From: Butyrivibrio sp. YAB3001
GTDB taxonomy: Bacteria > Bacillota > Clostridia > Lachnospirales > Lachnospiraceae
DNA length: 64,000 nucleotides
Direction of reading: 5' to 3'
Assembly: GCF_900112195.1 (NCBI RefSeq)
Contig: NZ_FOKR01000003.1
Coordinates: 143,329 to 207,328, forward strand
Below the pieces are notes generated by a model, which was not told the origin of the DNA, ran no database searches, and worked only from the letters and a program-made list of their open reading frames with translations. The position numbers were made by a program, and so were the translations under genes. Positions 1 through 9,617 of this stretch are shown here, piece after piece. How positions within the stretch are numbered: the first letter of the stretch is position 1; every line of letters starts with the position of its first letter.

Positions 1-740
1 ATAAACAAAAGCATCAGTGCATATCCAACCATATCCCCGTACAGGAACATAATAACAAGTCCTGCTGCTGCATGAACAAGGTAAACCTTTTCCATTCTCT
101 TATCAGATTCAAGAATGTATAAAATTGATGAAGACCCTATTCCAAGAAGTAAAAGCGGCATAAGATATGTTGGCTTTGTCGCAAGGTTCTCACTGGCAAG
201 AATAGTAGTTATTCCTGTAAAAATATACCTGAACAAACTAAGATATAGTATTCCTGTAGCTGCCACACCAAGCTGAAGGTAATACTTTGTTCCTCTTCCC
301 AAAAAGAAAACACAAAATGTCAAAAGAAAGCATCCTATATACAGGTATGTATGTGGAAGTTCAGCACTGGTGGTAAATAGCTGCACAGCCAAAACAATCA
401 AAAGTAAAAGGAACGAGGCGATCATTATCATATTGCCCTTGTTCGCCTTAACAATGCGCACCAGCTTATCCATAATAACCCTGTTGATGCACCAGAGTAC
501 CATGACAAGCACTAATATTCCGGACAAAACGTCCTTAAATGAAAGTCCTAAAACCACAGTATTATCATATATATATAATGGAAACAGGAATATCAGAAGC
601 CTTATCAGATAATCAAGTATGAAGTTCTGCCCATCGGCAGGTTTTGGATTTATCCTGGGAAGTAGCTCCAGAAAATATTTTTTTAACTTAGGAATATTTG
701 TCTTAAAATCAGTAAAAAAGTTCTTAATCTTAGTAATCAT
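1..740 (-). CDS. polytopic membrane protein, 3' end outside window
   Basis: An open frame runs from an ATG at 740 to the window edge, so about 246 residues are visible and the C-terminus is missing. The N-terminal ~45 residues are basic and cytoplasm-like, then several hydrophobic helices follow (for example YLIRLLIFLFPLYIY, ILVLVMVLWC, MIMIASFLLLLIVLAV). A GGTGA stretch just before the ATG is the likely ribosome site; an in-frame ATG 12 bases upstream has none. The alternating short loops and helices resemble O-antigen-polymerase or other polysaccharide membrane proteins, which would suit the exopolysaccharide genes elsewhere in the window, but no diagnostic motif is visible. Family unknown. 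Confidence 0.7.
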   Translation of the reverse strand, partial: MITKIKNFFTDFKTNIPKLKKYFLELLPRINPKPADGQNFILDYLIRLLIFLFPLYIYDNTVVLGLSFKDVLSGILVLVMVLWCINRVIMDKLVRIVKANKGNMIMIASFLLLLIVLAVQLFTTSAELPHTYLYIGCFLLTFCVFFLGRGTKYYLQLGVAATGILYLSLFRYIFTGITTILASENLATKPTYLMPLLLLGIGSSSILYILESDKRMEKVYLVHAAAGLVIMFLYGDMVGYALMLLF

Positions 741-918
741 CAATTCACCCATCTAAATATAATAGTACGCCATTTGACCATACCGATAATATTCTATTTC
801 ATTCTTTTAATTGTTTCAACATTTTTGTTTATTCGAACGATAAATTATGTATAATCCCGCAAAGCCTTACGGAATTCCAAATAAAATTGACTTGATCCAT
901 GTAACAATTGCTTTAACA

Positions 919-970
919 AAAAGACGGCTCTGATATCCGTTCATCAATCGGATACTCAAAACCGTCTTCT
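919..970 (-). terminator. hairpin after receiver remnant
   Basis: AAGACGG and CCGTCTT arms, with a second inner pairing ATCCG/CGGAT, form a stem-loop. Read on the minus strand it lies just downstream of the broken receiver gene and is followed by a short T stretch, so it is a probable intrinsic terminator. The rest of 741-985 holds only the upstream region of the membrane-protein gene; nothing else is recognised. Confidence 0.55.
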
Positions 971-985
971 TAATAAGCGTTCCGT

Positions 986-1357
986 TTATTTTCTTTTTCC
1001 TGTTTTTACGTCAAAATAGTGATCTATTTTTTCCTTAAGCGGTCCCTTTCCCATACTCTTTAATATATAATCCACAGGTTTTAACTTCATTGCAGTCATT
1101 ACACTGTCCCTGCTCTGCTGCCCTGTGAGGAACATTATCGGTATCTGTATCATTCCTTAACATCTCAAATATCTGTGGTCCATTTATTATCGGAATTTCA
1201 TAGTCAAGAAGCACCAGATCCACTTTATTGTTCGCAAGCCATTTAATAGCCTTCATTCCTGAATCCACCATTGCCACCTGATAGGAATCCTTGAGCCACT
1301 CTCTTATAGTCTGCATGTAAGCAACATCATCGTCAATTATAAGAATGCTCTTACATT
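986..1357 (-). pseudogene. response-regulator receiver domain, broken
   Basis: Read on the minus strand, one frame gives KSILIIDDDVAYMQ, the first strand and acidic pocket of a CheY-like receiver, then LVLLDYEIPIINGP with the phospho-acceptor Asp. After RNDTDT the frame is lost and the sequence continues one frame away as IPIMFLTGQQSRD and YILKSMGKGP (the conserved Lys), ending at a stop at 986. There is no start codon before the first strand: a stop lies just upstream in that frame. The gene therefore lacks its start and carries an internal frameshift. It is fused head-on to the end of a truncated chemoreceptor. Not expected to make a working protein. Confidence 0.75.
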
Positions 1358-2368
1358 ATCAGAAACTTCATCAATGTCATTTCCTATATCCTGAGTATTT
1401 CCGGCAGCTGTCTCAACGCTGTCAGCCTGAGATACAGCCCCTCTGGAAATCTCATCAACAGCCTGGCTTACCTGATTAGATGCAGTTGATGCCTGACTTG
1501 CAGAATCTGCTAGTTCTGAGCCTGACTGTTTAAGCTGATTGGACATATCCATAGTTGTTGTTATTACTTCGCTTAGTTTTTCGCTAATAGTCTTGGTCCC
1601 ATCTGCCAAAAGACCTATCTCATCGTTCTTGTCTATCGAAGACTGGTCGATATTAAGTTTATGCTCGCCTCTTGAAAGATTTCCAAGTTCATCAGCTATA
1701 GCACGCATTTTTCCGGATGACTTATTGGCGATAACAATTCCAAAGGTTGATATCACGATTGTTATAACCAAAGAGATAAACGCCATCTGTAATATAATTC
1801 TCCTTAATGTATCACCAACCTCTGTACTTCTTCTTCCTGCAAAAACCATGCCAACAGCAGAACCATCACTATTCTTAAGCGGAATATAATAGCAATAGTA
1901 AGGCTCTGTAGCTCCTGCTGGAGTGGTGATAGTAAAGTATTCCTGTTTATTTGTGACAACAGTGCCATAAACAGCATCCGAAATATTGTACCCGGTTGCC
2001 TTCTTTCCTGCTGAATCCTTCATAGTTGTAATGACACGTTCTTTTCCATAGAAAATAGAGTATTCGATATCAGTCTTGGCTTTTAGCTTATCCATGATTG
2101 ACTCGTACTCTTCCATGACGTCTTCTTCGCCTTTATAGACAATTCCTTCTTTAAAGTCCCAACTACCATCCCATACGTTGTTCATCTCACTGTCAAGCTG
2201 CTCTACAGCCACAAGAAGTTCTTCTTTGACCATAGACTTATAAGTCTTATCAATCTCGATTCCGCTGATAACAGTGAGTGATGTTGCAACTACGATAATT
2301 GCCGCTACCGCTGCAAATATCAACTTTTGGATCAGTTTTCCTTTACGTTCTCTTTTTTCCAAATTCAT
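1337..2368 (-). pseudogene. truncated methyl-accepting chemotaxis protein
   Basis: The 343 residues contain a first membrane helix (about 12-35), an extracellular single-Cache-like sensor region with YYCYYIPLKNSDGSAVGMVF, a second helix (about 195-215), a HAMP linker and the first methylation helix. The protein then ends abruptly after IGNDIDEVSDNV. The coiled-coil hairpin tip that binds CheA and CheW is missing, so about 200 residues are lost compared with a full receptor. The end coincides with the start of a receiver-domain sequence in another frame, suggesting a deletion that joined two genes. No Shine-Dalgarno sequence precedes the ATG. An intact receptor is present at 46443. Confidence 0.75.
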
Positions 2369-2500
2369 TTATTAAAAGAGTATAAAGAAACTCGAAAGAT
2401 AAAATAACCGTGTATTTGCCGAGTAGTGAGGCATATACATCTGCACACCGAGCATATCCATAACGGAGCATTTTGGGAACAGGAGTTGTCTATTCAATAA
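2369..2500. other. non-coding spacer upstream of receptor remnant
   Basis: No supported gene. On the minus strand an open stretch reads MDMLGVQMYMPHY but has no ribosome site and no family resemblance. It may be a remnant or a repeated non-coding element; this cannot be decided from one copy. Confidence 0.3.
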
Positions 2501-2553
2501 AAGACCACCCGACAAATGAGGATTTAAAACACCCTCGTTTGCCGGATGGTCTT
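2501..2553 (-). terminator. terminator of GH114 surface-protein gene
   Basis: Long imperfect stem: AAGACCACCCG and its partner CCGGATGGTCTT, with further pairing of the inner AAATGAGG and CCTCGTTT. It lies about 50 bases beyond the stop codon of the gene at 2605 on the minus strand. Confidence 0.7.
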
Positions 2554-2604
2554 AGTAAAATGCCATTCTTATATTTACGCTTTATTCAAGCAACATCATA
2601 TCAA

Positions 2605-5600
2605 TCAGTTTAGCTGCAAAGAACCGGAAATATAATACTTAAATCCATGCTGTTTACAATAACTCTTAATTTCTTTTATAAGTGATGCATCAGTAGTATA
2701 TTCCAAAAGATATATCTCAGCTCCTTTTGAGCCATATCTTTCCAGATAGTCGCAGGAATACTCTTTTGAATCCTTGTCTGCTCTTGAGAACTTATTTTCA
2801 TCCCACAAAATCTTTGAATATACTGATTCCTGATTTATTCCGGTAATTACATCACTCCACTTTCCTTTTTTGGAACAATACGCATCAAGGAAACAGTCAC
2901 CACCATTTATCATCACTTTTTTGCCTGTACCTTTAAGTCCCTTCATAATGATAGACAAACCATTTAAGATGCCACTCTTTGGGTAATTATAATAAACATC
3001 ACAGTTATCTACAAAAAATCCGTCAATTCCTTTATCCATAAGCGATGGAGCCAAAGTCTTTAAAATAAAGTTCTGCCAGTTTTTGGATGAAACATCAATC
3101 CATACTTCTTCATCCCAGTGCTCATACTTTCCAAGTGCAAGCCCGGAGTACTTGGAATAATATGACCTGAAGTTCTCCAAAGACCCAACATTTATGTAAC
3201 TGTAAACTATATGTCCCTGATTCTTAAGCCTTGCAATATCGGATGCGCTCAGATACTGTGCATCAATTACAACTATCTTGTAATCTGCCATCTTATCGAT
3301 GATCTTATCAACACTTAAGAATACTCCATAATTATTTTTAAATGATGCTTTTTCCCAGCATGCATACAAAGTAACAGTTGCCCCGTTTTTGGCGGAAAGA
3401 TTCTTGATCTTGGCTCCGTCAGCATACTGTTTACCGCTTCCATCTGCCTTAGTATTCCACCCTGTAAATTTATAGCCTGACCTTGTAAATGTACTTATCG
3501 GTAATGTGTATGTTTTACCATATTTGCAATTGCTAAGGGAATCAAGGCTTCCCGTCTTTGCTCCGTTTCCTGCAAAGCTTACAGTGTACTTATTGGCAGT
3601 CCACTTTGCATAAAAAGTCTTGTTTCCTTTGCTGCCCTTCTTTAGCTCAGTCACTTTCTTGGAATACTTGGAATCTGTATACCAGCCTGCAAAATTGTAT
3701 CCCTTTCTGGATGGCTTTTGAAGTTTTATTGTCTCTGTTTCTATTGTATATTCAGACGGATTTTTGGAATTATTGGTTCCTCCTGCAAGTTCATAGGTTA
3801 TAGTATATTTTGCCATCTTCCACATAGCATAAAGCTTCACGGTAGCCCCGTTTTTTGCAGAAAGATTTTTTATCTCAGCCTTATTGGCAAAAGACTTCCC
3901 TGATCCGTCGGCTTTTGTATTCCATCCGGAAAACTTATAGCCGTTTTTCTTATACGCATTAGCTGTAAGTGTGTATGTTTTATTGTACTTGCAGCCCTTC
4001 ATATCTGCCATAGAGCCACTTGTAGCGCCATTTCCATCAAACACAACGGTATATTTATTTGCTGTCCACTTAGCATAGACTGTCTTATTTCCTGTACTGC
4101 CCTTGTTTATACCTGATATGCTATTTGTAAACTCACTGTCACTGTACCATCCTGCAAAGGTATAGCCCTTCCTTGAAGGCGCGGCAAAAGAAAATGTCTT
4201 TGTATTAACATAATAAGACTCAGGATTATCAGCACTATTACTTCCGCCATTTAGATTATAGGTGATCGTGTACTTAACCTTTTTCCATATTGCATAAAGT
4301 GTAACAGTTTCGCCGCTTTTTTCTGTGAGATTATAAAGCTCTGCTCCGGCATTATAGGAATCGCCTTTACCATCAGCCTGGGTATTCCATTTTACAAATT
4401 TATAGCCTTTTCTCTTGTAAGTATTCTTGGCCGACACTGCTGCTTCGCCAATTATGCACTCTGTATCAGCAATAGCATCGCCGTTTCCTCCATTAGCATC
4501 ATAATGAACCTTATATTTCTTTTTAGCTGAAGCTGTAGTCTTTTGTTCCACTCTGTCAGCAGCAAGCACCACTGTATAAGGAGAAAACTTCTCAGCATCA
4601 AATACTACATTATTATCTTCAGTGAGCTCACATTCCACCACCTGTGCGCCCTCGTTCTCATCTATATGATAAACTTCAAGGTAAGTTTCCTCATAAGTTT
4701 CTTCTGCTGCTTCAACTGCCTTTTCCATAGCACGGTCAAGCTGTATCGAAACATTAACAGTTCCTTCTTCCGGTTCTACCACTTCTCCATCAACTGTAAA
4801 AGTAATATCGAAGGTGATCATCCTAAGAATTTCTTTTTCTTCATCCATCTCATTTTTAACAAGTTCTTCGATGTCTGCGCCTTCATCAGTCTCGGTTATT
4901 ATTCTTATGGATGTCTCTACATTATCAGGAAGCACTGACGGCTCAGCACTAAGAGAAATAATGTATCCGCCCATCTTCTTTTTATACTCAAATGGCTCGT
5001 TTTTCTCAACAGATTCTTTTTCGTCTATTATTTCTTCTACTACTTCAGTTTTTTCCCAGTCTGCAAGTCCTAAAATAAATGAAACTTTCTCAGCTGCCTG
5101 CATGTCAAAAGAAATCACTCCCTCACTGTAGGAACTTTCAATCTCTGCAAGAGCATTATTCTCATCTACTAAATATATTGCAAGCTTTGCATTTTCTGAT
5201 TCTGAAAGCTTCTTGTCTACGATTTCAGCCATTTCCTGCGAAAGAGTGACTTTCACAGAGACAATGCCATCAAGCTCTGAGTTATCAAATTCTACGACAA
5301 AACCCTCTGCAATAAGGATTTCTAATGATGTTTGTATTGAAACTTCTTCCGATTTTGCCAATTGTTCGGAATCTGATACATCCATAGAACTTTTAAGAGT
5401 CTCACTTAAAACCTCAGAATTGCTTTTCCCGTCAATTTCCGTGAACAAACTGACATTTACATTTGTCCCCGTAGGAATAACTCCTTTTTCAGCAAAAAGA
5501 CTGATCTTATAATCCCCGTCTTCATAGTCCTGAGAAAACTCAGTTTCTTCTGAAAGCTGCTCTTCTGCTTCCTGCGAAGATGTCTCTTTTGCCTCTTTAT

Positions 5601-6558
5601 CTGATTTTTTAATATTTCCTTTTTTAGAATCTTTGGATGTTTCTTTACCGGTATCTTTCTTTACTTCTTTATCTGTTTCTTTGTCGGTATCTTCCTTTAG
5701 GTCTTTTTCTGCTTCTTTTCCAGCATCTTCCTTTAGGTCTTTTCCTGCTTCTTTTCCAGCATCTTCCTTTAGGTCTTTTCCTGCTTCTTTTCCAGCATCT
5801 TCCTTTAGGTCTTTTCCTGCTTCTTTTCCAGTTTCCTCAGCTATTTCCTTGTTATCCTCATCGTCTGCGATTTTATCCTCTGTTTTCTTATCCTGTATGT
5901 CAGCTTTTTGGTTATCATCTTTTTTGCCGGTATCATTTAAATTATTTTCTTCAATATTTTTATCTTCCTCGATGCCGTCCTCTATATTATTTTCTTCTTT
6001 GTTATTTTCCTCTTTCTTATCGTCTATATTACTTTTCTCTGCATTACTGTTTTCCGAATTATTTATCTCATCCTCATTAGTATTCCGAGTCGTGCCATCT
6101 ACTGATTCAGCATCTTTAACATCGTTATTCTCGTTGTTTTCTTCTGTTGGGGCTGTTTCATCTGCTGTACTATTATCTTCTGTCAGATTATTTTCCTCTG
6201 CTACACTATTTTCTTCTGTCAGACCATTTTCCTCTGTTGCTCCAGCTTCTGATATTTGATCAACATCATTGCCTGTAGTTGAATCATTATTATCAGATGG
6301 CGCAACCGCATCATCAACCTGCTCATATTCTGCTTTATCACTATATATTGAAAACGCTTCCGTATCATCACTGTTATTTTCTGATGCTCCTGCCAATTCA
6401 CCATTCTCATCAGAATCAATTATGATATTTTCTTCGTTAATCTCAATATCAGAATCCACTTGAGCTGTAGTTTCAATTCCACTAGCCTTTACATCAAATG
6501 TCATAGAAGAAAACATGACCATAAACGCAAAAAGTGCACTCAGTAATCTCTTATTCAC
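2605..6558 (-). CDS. large secreted protein with InlB-type repeats and C-terminal GH114 glycosidase domain
   Basis: Start chosen at a GTG (6558) preceded by GAGAGGAGAG; it gives 1317 residues beginning with a good signal peptide (VNKRLLSALFAFMVMFSSM, cut near VKA). Residues ~30-360 are extremely acidic and Asn/Glu/Lys-rich, including a tandem 12-residue repeat KEAGKDLKEDAG. Residues ~360-700 look like beta-sandwich domains. About 700-1075 hold five InlB/Flg_new-type repeats (GYTFAGWYSD, TVYAKWTANKYTV). The C-terminal ~240 residues match the GH114 family (endo-alpha-1,4-polygalactosaminidase-like): VVIDAQ, YINVGSLENFR, EVWIDVSS, GIDGFFVDNCDVYY. No LPXTG anchor is seen. Likely a surface or secreted enzyme that cuts or remodels a galactosamine-containing polymer. 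Substrate is inferred from family only. Confidence 0.8.
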   Translation of the reverse strand: MNKRLLSALFAFMVMFSSMTFDVKASGIETTAQVDSDIEINEENIIIDSDENGELAGASENNSDDTEAFSIYSDKAEYEQVDDAVAPSDNNDSTTGNDVDQISEAGATEENGLTEENSVAEENNLTEDNSTADETAPTEENNENNDVKDAESVDGTTRNTNEDEINNSENSNAEKSNIDDKKEENNKEENNIEDGIEEDKNIEENNLNDTGKKDDNQKADIQDKKTEDKIADDEDNKEIAEETGKEAGKDLKEDAGKEAGKDLKEDAGKEAGKDLKEDAGKEAEKDLKEDTDKETDKEVKKDTGKETSKDSKKGNIKKSDKEAKETSSQEAEEQLSEETEFSQDYEDGDYKISLFAEKGVIPTGTNVNVSLFTEIDGKSNSEVLSETLKSSMDVSDSEQLAKSEEVSIQTSLEILIAEGFVVEFDNSELDGIVSVKVTLSQEMAEIVDKKLSESENAKLAIYLVDENNALAEIESSYSEGVISFDMQAAEKVSFILGLADWEKTEVVEEIIDEKESVEKNEPFEYKKKMGGYIISLSAEPSVLPDNVETSIRIITETDEGADIEELVKNEMDEEKEILRMITFDITFTVDGEVVEPEEGTVNVSIQLDRAMEKAVEAAEETYEETYLEVYHIDENEGAQVVECELTEDNNVVFDAEKFSPYTVVLAADRVEQKTTASAKKKYKVHYDANGGNGDAIADTECIIGEAAVSAKNTYKRKGYKFVKWNTQADGKGDSYNAGAELYNLTEKSGETVTLYAIWKKVKYTITYNLNGGSNSADNPESYYVNTKTFSFAAPSRKGYTFAGWYSDSEFTNSISGINKGSTGNKTVYAKWTANKYTVVFDGNGATSGSMADMKGCKYNKTYTLTANAYKKNGYKFSGWNTKADGSGKSFANKAEIKNLSAKNGATVKLYAMWKMAKYTITYELAGGTNNSKNPSEYTIETETIKLQKPSRKGYNFAGWYTDSKYSKKVTELKKGSKGNKTFYAKWTANKYTVSFAGNGAKTGSLDSLSNCKYGKTYTLPISTFTRSGYKFTGWNTKADGSGKQYADGAKIKNLSAKNGATVTLYACWEKASFKNNYGVFLSVDKIIDKMADYKIVVIDAQYLSASDIARLKNQGHIVYSYINVGSLENFRSYYSKYSGLALGKYEHWDEEVWIDVSSKNWQNFILKTLAPSLMDKGIDGFFVDNCDVYYNYPKSGILNGLSIIMKGLKGTGKKVMINGGDCFLDAYCSKKGKWSDVITGINQESVYSKILWDENKFSRADKDSKEYSCDYLERYGSKGAEIYLLEYTTDASLIKEIKSYCKQHGFKYYISGSLQLN
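5689..5832 (-). repeat. 36-bp tandem repeat in acidic region
   Basis: Four near-identical 36-base units encode the 12-residue repeat KEAGKDLKEDAG of the GH114 protein. The first unit differs slightly. Units are in frame, so copy-number change would only alter the length of the acidic stalk. Confidence 0.85.
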
Positions 6559-6747
6559 GGATAAATCTCTCCTCTCAAAAAAATTTCGTCTCCGCAAATA
6601 TTCAATCACCAAATGCACTTTAGGTCAATTATTCTAATTGTAAAAAAACGCTAAATATATTTTTAAATTCGATAATTCATATAAGAAACTGTATTAAAAT
6701 TTCATAACATCAAGGCCGGTTCATAAACAAACTATTAATAAGCTTTA

Positions 6748-7920
6748 TTATTTGCCTAACTGAGCTGCGATATCAGCATCAACAATCTCTTCACCGGTCT
6801 TATCTTTAAGCTGTTCCATAGAAGCTGCTGAAAGACCATTATTAACTGTTGCGCACATATCACATGTACTGCACTTATCAAGTTCTTCTTTTGTAACTTT
6901 TCCATCACGAAGATCACGTACAATCTTGTTCTCATACATGCTGTACTTCTTCTTTGTCCAGAACTTAGCCTTATGGCGGATTACCCACCAGAGAGGCACC
7001 CAGATATACTTATGCATAGCAGGAGAAACTGAACCGATCATCCAGCAATCTCTGTCACAGCAACGAACTTTCTTACGAACTGACTCTGCCTCAGGAGAAT
7101 TCCAAAGCTCATCCCAGCTCTGCTCATTAAGGTTACCCATTACTTCTTTATCCTTTGTTCCATTACATGGCATAACATCGCCGTATGGATCAATAAAGAA
7201 TGTATCAAAAGACATATCGCAAGGAAGAAGTCTCTTCTGTCCATAAATATAGTTGATAAGTCCATGGTTGAAATAAGCTCTGAACCACTTCTTAGGGCTC
7301 TTGCTGGCAAGGAGCTCATTAACAAGGTTCTCAAAATTCTGAGCAACCATAGGACGATCCTTAATAATATTCTTAGCCTCTACAAAGTAAAAACTGTTAT
7401 GAAGAGATGCTGTAGCAAATTCCATACCCATCTCATCTGATAACTTGTAAAGAGGAACAAGGTCAGGTGCATTCTTATCCTGAACTGTCATACCAAATCC
7501 AACGTCAGTCATTCCCATCTCGCGAAGTTTCTTAAGAGTCTGATATCCTCTCTGATAGCCATTCTCAAGACCTCTGATCTCATTGTTGGTATTCTCAAGA
7601 CCTTCTATAGAAATACGTATTCCAATCTGTGGGAATTCTTTACACAGATCAACGATACGGTCTGTAAAGAAACCATTTGTTGAAATAACGATACGATCAG
7701 ATTTTTTGTAAAGCTCACGAACAATATCTTTAATATCAGTTCTGATAAAAGGCTCTCCACCAGTGATATTTGTAAAATACATCTTAGGAAGCTTTTTGAT
7801 TGTTTCAATTGAAATCTCTTCTTCCGGTTTGCTTGGTGCCTTATATCTGTTGCACATTGAACAACGCGCATTACATCTATATGTAACAATTACGGTTCCA
7901 TTCAGCTTTTTTTCAGCCAT
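6748..7920 (-). CDS. radical SAM protein with C-terminal cysteine-rich (SPASM-like) region
   Basis: 390 residues. The radical SAM motif CNARCSMC is at residues 16-23 and TNITGGEPFIRTDI is the SAM-binding GGE motif. After the barrel, LPCDMSFDTFFIDPYGDVMPCN has the layout of a SPASM-type auxiliary-cluster region, followed by more cysteines (CCDRDCW, CSTCDMC). It starts 55 bases after the stop of the glycosyltransferase at 7976 and probably shares its promoter at 9269. Proteins of this kind occur beside surface-glycan genes and also in peptide-modification clusters. Because a terminator separates it from the lasso precursors, a role in lasso maturation is possible but not shown. Substrate unknown. 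Confidence 0.8.
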   Translation of the reverse strand: MAEKKLNGTVIVTYRCNARCSMCNRYKAPSKPEEEISIETIKKLPKMYFTNITGGEPFIRTDIKDIVRELYKKSDRIVISTNGFFTDRIVDLCKEFPQIGIRISIEGLENTNNEIRGLENGYQRGYQTLKKLREMGMTDVGFGMTVQDKNAPDLVPLYKLSDEMGMEFATASLHNSFYFVEAKNIIKDRPMVAQNFENLVNELLASKSPKKWFRAYFNHGLINYIYGQKRLLPCDMSFDTFFIDPYGDVMPCNGTKDKEVMGNLNEQSWDELWNSPEAESVRKKVRCCDRDCWMIGSVSPAMHKYIWVPLWWVIRHKAKFWTKKKYSMYENKIVRDLRDGKVTKEELDKCSTCDMCATVNNGLSAASMEQLKDKTGEEIVDADIAAQLGK

Positions 7921-7975
7921 TTTTCAATCTCCTCTTCAACATAAAAAAATTTATAACATAAAGATAACCATTTAC

Positions 7976-9175
7976 TTACGCATATATCTTCATTATTTTT
8001 TCCAAATACTCATCTATAGTATCAAAGCTCAGATTCCTGCATGCATCATGCATTGCTGCAGCCATCGCATCATCCTGCCAAATCTTATGGATAGCATCAC
8101 ACAGTGCATCAACATCGCCGCTATTATATAAAAGACCTGTTTCTCCGTTGCGGATAAGCTCAGGAATCCCACCAATATTTGCTCCAATCACAGGTGTTCC
8201 GTAAAGCTGCGATTCCATAACGGAAAATGGACAGTTCTCATACCACTCTGAAGGATAAACAGAAGCTCTGGCCTTGCGAATAAGATCAGAAAGCTCATCA
8301 CCACTCTTAAATCCAACATTTTTAATATTTGAAACACCTTCAAGCATATCCTCTAAAGGACCCTTGCCCGCAAATATAAAATCAACTTCAGGCATTCTTC
8401 TTGCAGCTTCAATGAGTGTTCCAATACCTTTTTCTTCTGAATATCTTCCAAAATAAAGAATGTAGTTTTCCTTTGGAACCTCAATCCACGGTATCGCATC
8501 AAGGAAATTATGAATTGCAACCGTCTTAGGTGCAAACAAAGGATTGCTGTCCAACTTGCTCTTCATAAATTCACTGCAACAAATAAACGTATCTATATAC
8601 TTATAAGCTCCGTTCATCTTCCAAAAGCTTGCTTCCAAAGTACCAATGAAACTCTTGGCAGTACTTCCATGAATGCACTTTCCTTTTGTACAGTTCATAA
8701 AATGTCCACCGAGACACTTCTCACAGTTCTCATGTGTATTAGGATTGTTGCACATATGATTAGGACAAACAAGCTGATAATCATGGGCTGTAAAAACAAT
8801 CCTGCATTTACGCCCTGTCTCTTTTCTCCACTTTACTATTTCCAAAATAATAGACGGTGTTAACTGATAGTTAAAATTATTAAGATGAACTACATCTGGC
8901 TTAAAGTCATTTAATACAAGCCTTATCTTTTGTCTGGCCTCTTTTGAATAAATTGTTTTAAGCGGATATGTCATTTTCTCCAGCTTGCCGGCATTATGAA
9001 AATCCATATCTGATGTGTAGGCATTAACTCTGTTTCCAACACATCTGCCCTCATGCTCCATTCCAAAATACTCTACCTCATGCCCCCTGGCTATGAGTGC
9101 CTCCCCAAGCTTAAATATGTATGTTTCAGATCCGCCGTTAGGATACAGAAACTTGTTTACCATGAGTACCTTCAT
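7976..9175 (-). CDS. GT4-family glycosyltransferase
   Basis: Start set at the second ATG (9175), 8 bases after CAGGAG; the first ATG is only 2 bases from it. 399 residues with the two Rossmann domains of GT-B enzymes: N-terminal MKVLMVNKFLYPNGGSETYI and C-terminal YFGRYSEEKGIGTLIEAA, then the donor-binding CPFSVMESQLYGTPVIGANIG with the EX7E-type arrangement. The middle has a Cys-rich stretch (CPNHMCNNPNTHENCEKC) common in a subgroup of capsule transferases. First gene after its own promoter, with the radical SAM gene behind. Probably adds a sugar to an exopolysaccharide; decoration of the neighbouring lasso peptide is a less likely alternative. Confidence 0.85.
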   Translation of the reverse strand: MKVLMVNKFLYPNGGSETYIFKLGEALIARGHEVEYFGMEHEGRCVGNRVNAYTSDMDFHNAGKLEKMTYPLKTIYSKEARQKIRLVLNDFKPDVVHLNNFNYQLTPSIILEIVKWRKETGRKCRIVFTAHDYQLVCPNHMCNNPNTHENCEKCLGGHFMNCTKGKCIHGSTAKSFIGTLEASFWKMNGAYKYIDTFICCSEFMKSKLDSNPLFAPKTVAIHNFLDAIPWIEVPKENYILYFGRYSEEKGIGTLIEAARRMPEVDFIFAGKGPLEDMLEGVSNIKNVGFKSGDELSDLIRKARASVYPSEWYENCPFSVMESQLYGTPVIGANIGGIPELIRNGETGLLYNSGDVDALCDAIHKIWQDDAMAAAMHDACRNLSFDTIDEYLEKIMKIYA

Positions 9176-9268
9176 TTGCATTCTCCTGGATAATTATCTT
9201 TAATGATGAATATCTCTACAGATAGTATTTCTTTACCTATAAAAAATATACAAAAACAAATCCTTAAA

Positions 9269-9297
9269 ATTTTACCTTATGTGTTCAATATTGACAA
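9269..9297 (-). promoter_or_regulatory. sigma-A type promoter for GT4 and radical SAM genes
   Basis: On the minus strand TTGTCA, a 17-base spacer and TAAAAT precede the glycosyltransferase by about 95 bases. This gives the pair a promoter of its own, distinct from the lasso operon. Confidence 0.65.
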
Positions 9298-9396
9298 CAT
9301 CAATATGATATAAAAAAGTCTATCACCGCAGCAAAAAATATATACAAATTGCGCTATGATAAAGTCATAAAGTAACGCTACTTTAATTTCAGCGCA

Positions 9397-9431
9397 CAAA
9401 AAAAGCGGCAGATTATTATCCACCGCTCCCA
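9397..9431 (-). terminator. terminator closing the lasso operon
   Basis: On the minus strand AGCGG.GGAT-AATA-ATCT.CCGCT followed by seven T residues, about 20 bases beyond the stop of the second precursor. Confidence 0.75.
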
Positions 9432-9449
9432 AAGCAAGCTTAAGCTTAA

Positions 9450-9590
9450 TTATGAAAGATGTCCGCCAAGCTGAATAGCAAGGCCTCTTCCATCAGTATA
9501 CTGTCTGTCGTTATCAAGTTTCTCGCTTCTGCCATCCTCTGTCTTTTCGAAGTTGATTTCTTCAATTACTGCATCCAACCAAGTTTTCAT
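9450..9590 (-). CDS. candidate lasso peptide precursor A2
   Basis: 46 residues, preceded by GGAGG and an 8-base spacer. The leader MKTWLDAVIEEINFEKT matches that of the neighbouring precursor at eight or more positions and fits the lasso leader pattern aromatic-x-x-(P)-x-(L/I) ... T, recognised by the PqqD-like protein; here Ala replaces the usual Pro. The likely core begins at Gly20 and an isopeptide bond to Asp28 would give a 9-residue ring (Asp26 would give 7). The tail runs to a C-terminal Ser, the residue phosphorylated by paeninodin-type kinases, and such a kinase is encoded in the operon. Thr17 would lie at -3 rather than the usual -2. Precursor identity rests on context and leader pattern. 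Confidence 0.75.
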   Translation of the reverse strand: MKTWLDAVIEEINFEKTEDGRSEKLDNDRQYTDGRGLAIQLGGHLS

Positions 9591-9617
9591 ATACTTATCC
9601 TCCAAAATATACTTTTA

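Noticed and set aside
5633..6259. Plus-strand Ser-rich reading frame
   Set aside because: Shadow of the acidic Glu/Lys/Asp codons of the GH114 protein; no ribosome site or family.
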